A stretch of DNA of 39,703 nucleotides from Zoogloea sp. (GTDB lineage Bacteria > Pseudomonadota > Gammaproteobacteria > Burkholderiales > Rhodocyclaceae): contig NZ_JAFLDT010000036.1 of the NCBI RefSeq assembly GCF_017302315.1, positions 1 through 39,703 of the forward strand, read 5' to 3'. The translations under genes and the position numbers were made by a program. Below are positions 29,397 to 36,620 of this stretch, piece by piece. Under the pieces are notes generated by a model. The model was not told the DNA's origin. It saw nothing but the letters and a program-made list of their open reading frames with translations, and did not search any database. The stretch's first letter is position 1. Each line of letters begins with the position of its first letter.

Positions 29397-30116
29397 ATGC
29401 CGAGCACCCGCAGCCCCGAACTCATCTACGTGGTCGAAGACGAAGCGGCCATCGCCCGCCTCATCGCCGACACCCTGGAAAAATTCGGCTATCGGGCGGA
29501 GCTGTTCCGCACCGCCGAAGCCTTCTTCCATGGTCTGCGTCACCGCGCCCCCGACTTGGTCGTCCTTGATCTGGGCCTGCCCGACATGGACGGCATGGCG
29601 GTGCTCCAGCGGATGCGCGGCAAGCACTCCTGCGGCCTGCTGGTGGTGACCGGCCGTGGCGACGTCTACGACCGGGTGATGGGCCTCGAGTTGGGGGCCG
29701 ATGATTACGTGGTGAAGCCCTTCGAGCCCCGCGAGCTTATCGCCAGGGTGCGCAGCATCCTGCGCCGATACCCGGGGCCGGTGGTGCTGCCCGCCGATCC
29801 GGCTCAGCGCATCGCCGAATTTGCCGGCTGGCGTTTCGAGCCGGGCAGCAACACCCTCATCAACCCCTCGGGTCAGCAGGAAACCCTCAGCACCGCCGAA
29901 GCCCAGCTCCTGTCGGTGCTGCTGGCCCATCCCAACCACATCCTCACCCGCGAGCAGCTATTGGGCGGGCGCGATGTCTCGGCCCTGGACCGCAGCATCG
30001 ACCTGCGCATCTCCCGCCTGCGCCGGCGCTTCGAGGAAAACCCCCAGCACGCCAAGCTCATCAAGACGGTGTACGGCGCCGGCTACCTGCTGGCGGCCAC
30101 GGTCACCTGGTCCTGA
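29397..30116 (+). CDS. OmpR/PhoB-type response regulator
   Basis: 239 aa. The receiver domain has the acidic pocket in VVEDEAA, phospho-acceptor aspartate in LVVLDLGLPDMDG and switch lysine in DDYVVKPFEPRELIARVRSI. The C-terminal winged helix includes LSTAEAQLLSVLLAHPNHIL, DRSIDLRISRLRRRFEENP and KTVYGAGYLL. The ATG at 29397 is 16 bp after the hybrid kinase stop, so the two likely form a phosphorelay output pair. Its 3' end overlaps the convergent DUF1232 gene by 14 bp. Confidence 0.92.
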   Translation: MPSTRSPELIYVVEDEAAIARLIADTLEKFGYRAELFRTAEAFFHGLRHRAPDLVVLDLGLPDMDGMAVLQRMRGKHSCGLLVVTGRGDVYDRVMGLELGADDYVVKPFEPRELIARVRSILRRYPGPVVLPADPAQRIAEFAGWRFEPGSNTLINPSGQQETLSTAEAQLLSVLLAHPNHILTREQLLGGRDVSALDRSIDLRISRLRRRFEENPQHAKLIKTVYGAGYLLAATVTWS

Positions 30117-30405
30117 CCGGCACCACATCCACGGTGCGGGCAGCGTCGGCGTAACCCCGCCGCAGGGCCTCCGGCAGCATGCGCACCAGCCAGGCCACCA
30201 GCAGCGGGATCAGCACCAGATCGTCCACTAGGCCGATCACCGGCAGCACGTCTGGAATCAGGTCGATGGGCGAAAACAAGTACACGGCAATCATCGCCAC
30301 CGCCGGCCGCAGCCAGGCCGGCCGGGCCGGGTGACGCAGGGCGTACCACAGAATGGCGGCATCCTTGCGGATCAGGGCATAGAGGGCGGCAAACTTCTTG
30401 AACAT
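30103..30405 (-). CDS. DUF1232 (YkvA-like) membrane protein
   Basis: 100 aa. The DUF1232 core reads WLRPAVAMIAVYLFSPIDLI and continues PDVLPVIGLVDDL, with two hydrophobic helices. Function unknown; small inner-membrane protein. Convergent with, and overlapping by 14 bp, the response-regulator gene. Confidence 0.85.
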   Translation of the reverse strand: MFKKFAALYALIRKDAAILWYALRHPARPAWLRPAVAMIAVYLFSPIDLIPDVLPVIGLVDDLVLIPLLVAWLVRMLPEALRRGYADAARTVDVVPVRTR

Positions 30406-30597
30406 GGCGCTGGTCTCCCGGGGTGGGTAAAGGACAGCGACTCAGATGGACGCACGCAGCCAAAAGTGCCCGCGGGTTTTGTAAGCATGCGTTTCACCTG
30501 GGAAGGGTGCGGCAAAGGGTCGCAGTCTGTCGCGCCGGGGCGCATCGGACACCCGCTCCGCGTTAAGCTGCTGCCCGTTCAACACAAGGAGTCTGTC

Positions 30598-31068
30598 ATG
30601 AGCATTGCCTACAAATTCGCCGGGCTGGCCCTGGTCAGCCTGTTGTCTGCCGGTGTCTCGGCCGCCGATCTGGAAATCAAGGACCCGTGGGTGCGCGGCA
30701 CCGTTCCCGCCCAGAAGGCCACCGGCGCCTTCATGCAGCTCAACAGCAAGGCCGGCGTCACCCTCGTCGGCGCGGCCAGCCCGGCCGCCAACGTGGTCGA
30801 GCTGCACGAGATGGTCATGGACAACAACGTGATGAAGATGCGCGCCCTGCCGCGCCTCGAGGTACAGGCCGGCAAGACCCTGGAGCTCAAGCCCGGCAGC
30901 TACCACGTCATGCTCATCGACCTGAAGAAGCCCCTGAGCAAGGGCGAAGTGGTGCCCATCACCCTCAAGGTGGAAGGCAAGGACAAGAAGGTTGAGAACG
31001 TCGAACTGAAGGCCGACGTGCGCGACCTGACCGCTGCCGCGCCGATGGACCACAAACACCAGCATTGA
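30598..31068 (+). CDS. PCuAC periplasmic copper chaperone
   Basis: 156 aa with a signal peptide (about 1-22, ending GVSA). The copper site H-x10-M-x21-H-x-M is exact: H70, M81, H103, M105. A His-rich tail (MDHKHQH) follows. PCuAC proteins deliver Cu(I) to the CuA centre of cytochrome oxidase or otherwise manage periplasmic copper. AAGGAG stands 7 nt before ATG 30598. No SCO or oxidase gene is adjacent here. It marks the left border of the accessory island. Confidence 0.93.
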   Translation: MSIAYKFAGLALVSLLSAGVSAADLEIKDPWVRGTVPAQKATGAFMQLNSKAGVTLVGAASPAANVVELHEMVMDNNVMKMRALPRLEVQAGKTLELKPGSYHVMLIDLKKPLSKGEVVPITLKVEGKDKKVENVELKADVRDLTAAAPMDHKHQH

Positions 31069-31076
31069 CGCCCGGC

Positions 31077-31092
31077 GGGAGCCCTGGCTCCC
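31077..31092 (+). terminator. Hairpin after the PCuAC gene
   Basis: 6-bp stem GGGAGC / GCTCCC with loop CCTG, 8 bp after the stop. No T-tract; weak candidate. Confidence 0.35.
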
Positions 31093-31193
31093 CTGGCATC
31101 GGGCATGACATCACATCAGGAGCTCGTCCCGTCCGGCGGTGCCGGCGGGGAGTCTCCTTGTGTGGGGCCAATTCATCCCGGTTTCCTCCGGTT

Positions 31194-31445
31194 CTGAAAA
31201 CCAGAGGCAGACCACAGCCCTCTCTGTCACCCATCCAGCAAGGCTTCTGACGCCGGTTCAGCACGCTTGCGCGGCCGTCCCGATTTTCCCGGCACTGCCC
31301 TGCGGCCAACGACCGCCTCGATCTCCCTGGCAAAGCGCTCGTCGCCCAGCACAAAGTTGCCATTCGTGGCTCGCCGAATCTGATCCACCAGTCCGGGCTC
31401 CAGTTCGTGCCGGAACAGCTCCCGATAAGCCGCCTGCCGCCGTTC
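31194..31445. repeat. About 250-bp direct repeat, left copy
   Basis: Aligns without gaps to 32233-32484, by eye about 85% or better identity, in the same orientation. Most of it is the minus-strand coding sequence of a RAYT transposase C-terminus. The two copies flank vapBC. Confidence 0.85.
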
Positions 31446-31460
31446 ATCGAGATTTCGCAT
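31227..31460 (-). pseudogene. RAYT transposase C-terminal remnant A
   Basis: 77 codons open on the minus strand. The segment AAYRELFRHELEPGLVDQIR, then ATNGNFVLGDERFAREIEAV and GRRAVPGKSGRPRK matches the C-terminal end of REP-associated tyrosine (Y1/IS200-like) transposases. The whole catalytic N-terminal part (HUH motif and tyrosine) is missing, so it is a dead fragment. It is nearly the same length and sequence as remnant B. Confidence 0.75.
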
Positions 31461-31552
31461 CGGAGTCGCTATCGTGCGAGCGTGGCTTAGCTTAGTGCCA
31501 TTCTGGCCTGTCCCCGGTTTTTCCGTGTCTCCCCAATTTTTCGTTGCTGACT

Positions 31553-31591
31553 TACACCGTCTTCCCTCCGGCGCCGTGGCGAGACGGTGTA
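31553..31591. promoter_or_regulatory. Inverted repeat upstream of vapB (candidate operator)
   Basis: Perfect 9-bp arms TACACCGTC (31553-31561) and GACGGTGTA (31583-31591) separated by 21 bp, ending 39 bp before vapB. VapB antitoxins autorepress by binding inverted repeats, so this is a natural operator candidate; a hairpin remains possible. Confidence 0.45.
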
Positions 31592-31630
31592 TTCTTACCA
31601 AACTTTGATCGATGTTTTGAGGGTACGACG

Positions 31631-31843
31631 ATGACTGCCACCGCCACGCTGTCGAGCAAATTCCAGATCTCCATCCCGAAAGCCGTGCGGGAGGAACAGC
31701 ACTGGGAGGCAGGACAGGAGTTCGTCTTCATTCCCAAGGGCAAGGGCGTGCTGGTGATGCCCGTACCCGAGCTGAATCAGCTGGCCGGTATCGCCAAGGG
31801 CGCGTGCAAGGACGACTACCGCGACCGCAAGGACCGCTTTTGA
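31631..31843 (+). CDS. vapB: AbrB/VapB-type antitoxin
   Basis: 70 aa. The N-terminal swapped-hairpin AbrB/MazE DNA-binding domain reads TATLSSKFQISIPKAVREEQ, continuing to about residue 45; the C-terminal tail (GACKDDYRDRKDRF) is charged and would wrap the toxin. Its stop overlaps the toxin start by TGATG, the usual translational coupling of VapBC. It neutralises VapC and, with it, should repress the operon. Confidence 0.88.
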   Translation: MTATATLSSKFQISIPKAVREEQHWEAGQEFVFIPKGKGVLVMPVPELNQLAGIAKGACKDDYRDRKDRF

Positions 31844-32229
31844 TGGCAGCGCCCTGTGTGGTCGACACGTCAGCCTGGATCGAATGGCTGACCGCCAGCC
31901 CGCTGGGCCAGAAGATCGGGAAGCAGTTCCCCGACAAGGCGCAGTGCATCGTGCCCACCATCGTGCAACTCGAACTGTCGAAGTGGCTGGTGCGCGAAGC
32001 GGGCGAGGACGAAGCCGACCAGATGATCGCCTACACACAGAAGTGTGTCGTCGTGCCGCTGGACACGACCATCGCCTTGCTGGCGGCCGATTTGCACCGG
32101 GAGCACAAGCTGGCCACCGCGGATGCCATCGTCTACGCGACGGCTCGGCGCGTGGGCGCCGGGCTGTTGACCTGCGATGCACATTTCGAGGGGCTGCCTG
32201 ACGTGGCGCTGTTTCCGAAGTCGGCGTGA
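31843..32229 (+). CDS. vapC: VapC PIN-domain toxin ribonuclease
   Basis: 128 aa PIN domain with the full acidic active site: D8 (CVVDTSAWIEW), E44 (IVQLELSKW), D94 (ATADAIVYA) and D112 (LLTCDAHF). VapC toxins are Mg-dependent endonucleases that cut tRNA or rRNA. The gene appears intact. It is flanked by direct repeats containing transposase fragments, which suggests mobile acquisition. Confidence 0.9.
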   Translation: MAAPCVVDTSAWIEWLTASPLGQKIGKQFPDKAQCIVPTIVQLELSKWLVREAGEDEADQMIAYTQKCVVVPLDTTIALLAADLHREHKLATADAIVYATARRVGAGLLTCDAHFEGLPDVALFPKSA

Positions 32230-32232
32230 GAC

Positions 32233-32484
32233 CTGAAAACTGGGGGCAGATTGCAGCCCCCGCTGTCACCCATCAAGAAAGGCTTCTGATGGCGGTTCAG
32301 CGTACTTGCGCGGTCGTCCCGACTTTCCCGGCACTGCCCGGCGGCCAATGACCACCTCGATCTTCTTGGCAAAGCGCTCGTCGCCCAGCACGAAGTTGCC
32401 ATTCGTTGCTCGCCGAATCTGATCCACCAGTCCGGGCTCCAGCTCGTGCCGGAACAGCTCCCAATACGCCGCTTGCCGCTGTTC
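32233..32484. repeat. About 250-bp direct repeat, right copy
   Basis: Second copy of the repeat at 31194-31445, starting 3 bp after the vapC stop. The colinear gap-free alignment shows that the two derive from one element family. Confidence 0.85.
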
Positions 32485-32499
32485 CGCATCCTGTCCCAA
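32266..32499 (-). pseudogene. RAYT transposase C-terminal remnant B
   Basis: 77 codons on the minus strand, colinear with remnant A: AAYWELFRHELEPGLVDQIR, ATNGNFVLGDERFAKKIEVV, GRRAVPGKSGRPRK. The N-terminal catalytic part is again absent, and the break is at a similar position (about ten residues before AAY). Not a functional transposase. Confidence 0.75.
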
Positions 32500-32613
32500 T
32501 GCTGAATAGAGACTGCATTAAACTGTGGGCTGTCCCCGATTTCATCATTATTTGGGAAGATAAGGAAGGCGAATCATCCGCAGACGACCCGGGCAGGTCA
32601 GGGCTGCTATGTT

Positions 32614-32880
32614 ATGGTTCAAGCCATGTACTCACGCCGATTTGACCGCCCTGTCATCTTCACTCGCCATGCCCGTTTGCGCATGGATGAACGCAACATC
32701 AGCGAAGAGGAATTGCTGGTAGTGATCGATACCGGGGAAACGCGCTACAAGGATGCATCCCACCTATGGGCGTTCAAGCACATTGCCGGTCGCGCTGACA
32801 ATCTTCTTTGTGCGGTGCTGGTGCTGGAGGATTCGGTGGTGGTCAAGACCGTGATGCATCACTTCAGCCTGGAGGCTTAG
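32614..32880 (+). CDS. DUF4258 protein (possible toxin)
   Basis: 88 aa from ATG 32614 (ATG 32626, MYSRRF, is an alternative; neither has a strong ribosome binding site). The DUF4258 core includes IFTRHARLRMDERNISEEEL and the later VLVLEDSVVVKTVMHHF. DUF4258 proteins are small RelE/BrnT-reminiscent folds often encoded beside an antitoxin-like partner. The next gene, 2 bp downstream, is DUF2283. Toxin activity is inference from the pairing. Confidence 0.75.
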   Translation: MVQAMYSRRFDRPVIFTRHARLRMDERNISEEELLVVIDTGETRYKDASHLWAFKHIAGRADNLLCAVLVLEDSVVVKTVMHHFSLEA

Positions 32881-32882
32881 CC

Positions 32883-33080
32883 ATGAGAACCACGTATTAC
32901 GATGACGACGATATTCTCGTGATTCGTCTGAGTGACAAACCGATTGCTCGCGAGGTGTCGCAAGACTGGAATACCCACGTCAGTTACGCGGCCGACGGAA
33001 CCGCCGTGGAGGTGGTTGTCCTGGATGCGCGTGCAAGCGGGGCGTTGCCCGTGGAGGTCGCTCACGGCCGGGCAGCGTGA
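32883..33080 (+). CDS. DUF2283 protein (possible antitoxin)
   Basis: 65 aa. The DUF2283 pattern includes MRTTYYDDDDILVIRLSDKP, REVSQDWNTHVSYAADGTAV and VVLDARASGALP. It is very acidic near the N-terminus. DUF2283 is recurrently the partner of DUF4258. It follows with 2 bp between genes, so the two are translated together. Confidence 0.75.
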   Translation: MRTTYYDDDDILVIRLSDKPIAREVSQDWNTHVSYAADGTAVEVVVLDARASGALPVEVAHGRAA

Positions 33081-33163
33081 TGGCGCCGCGGTGGATCGGG
33101 CCCATTACCAAGCCGGGGTGACGTGACAGGGGGAGAGGGCCGGAAGGGGTGTAGCAGTAAAGT

Positions 33164-33490
33164 GTGGTCTGTCCCCTGTTGTCCAGATCACCCCTCATGA
33201 GCGAGGGCGTGAGATCACACAGTAGATCGTGCGGTGGCGGAGAGCGGATTCTCCGCGGAGCGGCTTCGTCCAACATTCCGCTCCATCCGTCTGTCAAAAA
33301 GCTACGCTTTTTGCCGTCGGCTGAGCTTTCACGTTGGACGAAAAACCATGGCGCTGTTCGAGTGTTGAGGACGCGATGAATTGTTTCGTAATAATGCCGT
33401 TTGCAGAAGACTTCGATGACGTCTACGGAGCCATCAAGCAGGCTGTCGAGTCAGCAATCGAACAACAGCGAACAACAGGGAACAGACCAC
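33164..33490. repeat. Inverted pair of 19-bp end sequences around an attC-like site and a gene fragment
   Basis: GTGGTCTGTCCCCTGTTGT at 33164-33182 and its complement (one mismatch) at 33472-33490 enclose 327 bp. The same GGGGACAGACCAC-like core, more degenerate, occurs at both ends of the two RAYT remnants. The enclosed DNA holds the attC-like site and the truncated MPF gene. Confidence 0.7.
33268..33339 (+). repeat. attC-like integron recombination site (72 bp)
   Basis: Inverse core GTCCAAC (33268-33274, RYYYAAC) and core GTTGGAC (33333-33339, GTTRRRY) are perfect complements 72 bp apart overall. Between them are short paired L-box-like segments (GCTC/GAGC and CCG/CGG) with an unpaired internal loop, and a terminal hairpin CAAAAAGC-TAC-GCTTTTTG. 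This is the size and layout of an integron cassette attC. An open frame with a GAGG ribosome site begins 37 bp downstream, as expected for the next cassette. No integrase gene is in the window. Confidence 0.6.
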
Positions 33491-33507
33491 TGTTTCCCGT
33501 TTCCTGA
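33376..33507 (+). pseudogene. Truncated cassette gene, TIR-like/deoxyribosyltransferase-like N-terminus
   Basis: ATG 33376 has GAGG 5 nt upstream. The 43 codons begin MNCFVIMPFAEDFDDVYGAI and continue to about residue 34, where the sequence becomes the element end at 33472-33490 and stops at 33505. The CFVIMPF...FDDVYxxIKxAVE start is typical of a family of TIR-like or nucleoside-2-deoxyribosyltransferase-like proteins, several of which lie in defence loci. The remaining domain is missing, so it is non-functional. Confidence 0.55.
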
Positions 33508-33595
33508 TTCAAGCCCCCTCCGTACCCATGAAGCAGCCCCGTGGGGTCTTGTAACGGAGCCCCAACTCTCCGCTGAGTTCGCGTCTGATGTTGAT

Positions 33596-33871
33596 CTACG
33601 CCGCCTTGTGCCGTGACACATACTCGCGCAAGGCTTCGTCCATGCGGGTTTGCCAGCCTGCTCCGGTGGCGCGGAAATAAGCCAGCAACTCCGGGCTGTA
33701 TCGCACCGTGACCTGCTCTTTTGTCGGATTTTTGTTTGGTCCGCGAGTATGACGTTCGGCGACGATCTTGCGTAGCTCGGCTGCCGAATGAGTGACAAAT
33801 GCACTATCCCAATCCGTCGGCTCGGTTGCCGGAGCATCACCTGTAGATGCGTGTCCACGTTTCGCGTTCAT
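33596..33871 (-). CDS. BrnA-type ribbon-helix-helix antitoxin
   Basis: 91 aa from ATG 33871 (MNAKRGHASTGDAPATEPTD). The C-terminal segment VTVRYSPELLAYFRATGAGW followed by QTRMDEALREYV is the BrnA antitoxin motif. BrnA normally follows and neutralises BrnT, but the 97 bp upstream (towards 33968) do not encode a recognisable BrnT, so it appears solitary. A start 14 codons earlier is possible. Confidence 0.75.
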   Translation of the reverse strand: MNAKRGHASTGDAPATEPTDWDSAFVTHSAAELRKIVAERHTRGPNKNPTKEQVTVRYSPELLAYFRATGAGWQTRMDEALREYVSRHKAA

Positions 33872-33968
33872 GTTTTTCCGCCTTTTTGCCCGCCGAAAAC
33901 CAACCGAGGCCATTCGTTGCCGCGCGGCGTTCAGACAACGGACAGCAATTTTCCTGCAAATACAAAGC

Positions 33969-34778
33969 TCACCGCAGCCCCTGCTGCTCCGCCAGCTTCT
34001 CCTCGATCCGGCTCACCGCCCGCTGCAGTGCGGGCAGGTAGCGTCTCTCCGCCTCCCGGGGCGTGACCATGCGGTTCAGGTACACGATGTTGATCGCCCC
34101 CAGCGGACGCTGATTCAGCATGATCGGCAGGGCGATCGCGCCGACCTTGCGCTGGGATGTCCACTCCCCGTCGTTGCTGCCGTAGCCCTGTTCGCGGGTA
34201 CGCCCCAGCACGTTGGCCACAAAGCGTTCGTCCGCCGCCAGGCGGGCCTGGTCGTCGTCGCCGGTGCGCACCAGTTGCAGGATTTCCTCCCGCTGATCGT
34301 CCGGGCAGGCGGCCAGGAAGGCGCGGCCGGCGGCGGTCAGCAGCATGGGCATGGTCTGGCCCACCATGGCGCGGTGGAAGGACAGGGGGCTGAAGCGGTG
34401 GGTGGATTCGCGGATGACCAGGTGGGCGCCCTGGGGGGTGGTCAGGTCCGATGGCCACACCACTGCCTGGAGCAATTCCGATAGCGCTGGCGCGACGATG
34501 CCGGAGATCCAGTCGTCATCCCGGAAGCCTTCCGCCAGGGAGCGCACCCGCAAGGCCAGGCAATAGCTGTCGTCCGAATCACTGCGCCGCACATAGCCTT
34601 CGGCAATCAGGGTCTCCAGCAGGCGGCGCACCGTGGTGCGATGCAGGCCGGTGACTTCGGCGAGCTGGCCGAGGCTTGAACGGCCGCCTTCCTGCACGTT
34701 GATCGCCCGCAGCAGGTCCAGCCCGCGGGTCAGGCCGCGTACCAGGGCGTAGTCCGATCCGGTGTTTTTGCGTGGCAA
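33969..34778 (-). CDS. mhpR: IclR-family regulator of the mhp operon (MhpR-like)
   Basis: 269 aa. An N-terminal winged HTH (about 15-70, SLGQLAEVTGLHRTTVRRLL) is followed by an IclR effector-binding domain (about 85-260). It is divergently transcribed from mhpA with 180 bp between starts. In E. coli MhpR, an IclR-type activator, responds to 3-(3-hydroxyphenyl)propionate and drives mhpA expression; the location and family support the same role here. The symbol is inferred from context. Confidence 0.82.
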   Translation of the reverse strand: MPRKNTGSDYALVRGLTRGLDLLRAINVQEGGRSSLGQLAEVTGLHRTTVRRLLETLIAEGYVRRSDSDDSYCLALRVRSLAEGFRDDDWISGIVAPALSELLQAVVWPSDLTTPQGAHLVIRESTHRFSPLSFHRAMVGQTMPMLLTAAGRAFLAACPDDQREEILQLVRTGDDDQARLAADERFVANVLGRTREQGYGSNDGEWTSQRKVGAIALPIMLNQRPLGAINIVYLNRMVTPREAERRYLPALQRAVSRIEEKLAEQQGLR

Positions 34779-34831
34779 TTTATCGTTTTAAATCAGTGTT
34801 GTGCATCTGGTGGACGTTTCGATTTTATTTT

Positions 34832-34859
34832 TTGCCCGGCGCGGCCGCAACCCTAGAAT
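34832..34859 (+). promoter_or_regulatory. Candidate mhpA promoter
   Basis: TTGCCC (34832-34837) and TAGAAT (34854-34859) with a 16-bp spacer, about 100 bp before mhpA. The upstream stretch 34779-34831 is AT-rich, in contrast to its surroundings, and is a plausible activator-binding site for the divergent IclR protein. AGGAG stands 8 nt before the mhpA ATG. Confidence 0.45.
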
Positions 34860-34958
34860 CCGCTCAACAAGTTTCTCATAACGTAATTTTCGGCGCCGGC
34901 CCTTCGCGTTCTCCGCGGTGGGTTCCCCCAGGCGAACCGGGAACACCAGGAGACATTC

Positions 34959-36620
34959 ATGAGCGAAAACCAGCGCCTCGACGCGGACGTCATCGTCGTC
35001 GGAGCCGGCCCGGTCGGGCTGACCATTGCCAACACCCTCGGTTTGCACGGCATCAGCGTGATGCTCCTCGAAAAGGGCGACGCCCTGATCGACTACCCCC
35101 GTGCCGTCGGCATGGACGACGAGTGCCTGCGCAGCATCCAGGGCATCGGCCTGGTCGAGCAGGTGCAGCAGCACCTGACCCCCTATCACTGGATGCGCTT
35201 CGTCAATGCCAGCGGCCGGGTGTATGCCTCCATCGAGCCGCGCACCGACGAGTTCGGCTGGTCCCGGCGCAACGCCTTCAACCAGCCCGCCGTGGATGTG
35301 GAACTGCTCAATGGCCTGAAGCGTTTCCCGAATGCCTCCGTGTTTCTGTCGTCGGAGCTCGAATCCTTCGAGCAGGACAAGGACGGCGTGACCCTGAAGA
35401 TCAAGCAGGCCGGCAGCCCCAAGACCTTGCGTTGCCGCTATCTCGTCGGCGCCGATGGTGGCCGCAGCGTGGTGCGCACCCAGTTGGGCGTCGGCTTCGG
35501 CGGCTTCACCGACACCTCCCAGTGGCTGGTGGTGGACATCCGCAACGATCCCCTCGGCGTGCCCTACATCTATATGCACTCCGACCCCAAGCGCCCCTAC
35601 GTGTCGGTGGCCCTGCCCGATGGCGTGCGCCGCTTCGAGTTCATGGTGTGGGAAGGCGAGACCGAGGAGCAGATCACCGCCCCGGCGCGCATGGCCGAGC
35701 TGCTGGGCAAGGTGCTGCCCCCCGGCACCGACATCAACAAGCTCGACTTCATCCGCAAGCGCGTCTACACCCACAACGCCCGCATCGCCGACCGCTGGAA
35801 GGTGGGCCGCGTGATGCTCTCCGGCGATGCGGCCCACATCATGCCCGTGTGGCAGGGCCAGGGTTACAACACCGGCATGCGCGACGCCACCAACCTGGCC
35901 TGGAAGCTGGCCTACGTGGTCAAGGGCCTGGCCTCCGACACCCTGCTCGAGACCTACAACATCGAGCGCCCGCCCCACGCCAAGGCCATGATCGACCTGT
36001 CGGTGGCGGCCGGGCGCATCTTCTACCCGCGCAACGTCTTCAAGGCCGCCGTGCGCGACGTGAGCACCTGGCTGCTCAACCAGATCCCGGCGGTGAAGCG
36101 CTACTTCAGCGAGATGCGCTACAAGCCCATGCCCTTCTATTCGGAAGGTCTGGTGGTGCACGAGAAAACGCCGCGCAAGAACTCCCCGGTCGGCCGCCTC
36201 TTCATCCAGCCCCGGGTGCGCACCCAGGCCGGTGAGGTGAAGCTGCTGGACGACGTGATCGGCACGGGCTTTGCCCTGCTGGCCTGGGGCGCCGACCCCA
36301 ACTACTGGCTCACCCCCCGCAGCAAGGCCATCCTGGCTGCCATGAATGCCCGCATCCTCACCGTCAAGCCGGTGGTGCAGATGCAGCGCCGGGTGGACGT
36401 GACCGACCAGACCGAAGTCATCGGCGACGAGCAGCTGCGTCTCAAGGACTGGTTTGGCGAGCACCCCGGTTCCATCGTCGTGCTGCGCCCCGACCGCTTT
36501 GTCGCCGGCATCGCCTTCCCGGTGGAAATCAACGAACTGCTCGAAGCCGTGGCCGGCAAGATGGGCCTCAACGTGGACGCCACGCGCCGCCCGGCCGCTA
36601 CCCTGCAGGAGGCCGCATGA
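34959..36620 (+). CDS. mhpA: 3-(3-hydroxyphenyl)propionate hydroxylase
   Basis: 553 aa FAD-dependent aromatic hydroxylase. GxGxxG in [19 protein letters not shown] (from residue 14), the DG motif in [17 protein letters not shown], and the GD motif in [19 protein letters not shown] with the following [12 protein letters not shown] are all intact. It converts 3-(3-hydroxyphenyl)propionate to the 2,3-dihydroxy compound with NADH and O2. Length equals E. coli MhpA (554). Its stop overlaps mhpB by ATGA. First gene of the plus-strand catabolic operon. Confidence 0.93.
   Translation: MSENQRLDADVIVVGAGPVGLTIANTLGLHGISVMLLEKGDALIDYPRAVGMDDECLRSIQGIGLVEQVQQHLTPYHWMRFVNASGRVYASIEPRTDEFGWSRRNAFNQPAVDVELLNGLKRFPNASVFLSSELESFEQDKDGVTLKIKQAGSPKTLRCRYLVGADGGRSVVRTQLGVGFGGFTDTSQWLVVDIRNDPLGVPYIYMHSDPKRPYVSVALPDGVRRFEFMVWEGETEEQITAPARMAELLGKVLPPGTDINKLDFIRKRVYTHNARIADRWKVGRVMLSGDAAHIMPVWQGQGYNTGMRDATNLAWKLAYVVKGLASDTLLETYNIERPPHAKAMIDLSVAAGRIFYPRNVFKAAVRDVSTWLLNQIPAVKRYFSEMRYKPMPFYSEGLVVHEKTPRKNSPVGRLFIQPRVRTQAGEVKLLDDVIGTGFALLAWGADPNYWLTPRSKAILAAMNARILTVKPVVQMQRRVDVTDQTEVIGDEQLRLKDWFGEHPGSIVVLRPDRFVAGIAFPVEINELLEAVAGKMGLNVDATRRPAATLQEAA

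Noticed and set aside
33508-33595. A second attC end, looking at CCCCAAC and GTTGATC.
   Set aside because: Neither matches the core consensus and they do not pair, so no second cassette boundary can be claimed.
33872-33968. BrnT toxin upstream of the BrnA-type gene.
   Set aside because: Three minus-strand frames show no BrnT motif, and the space is too short for a full toxin gene before the IclR gene begins.
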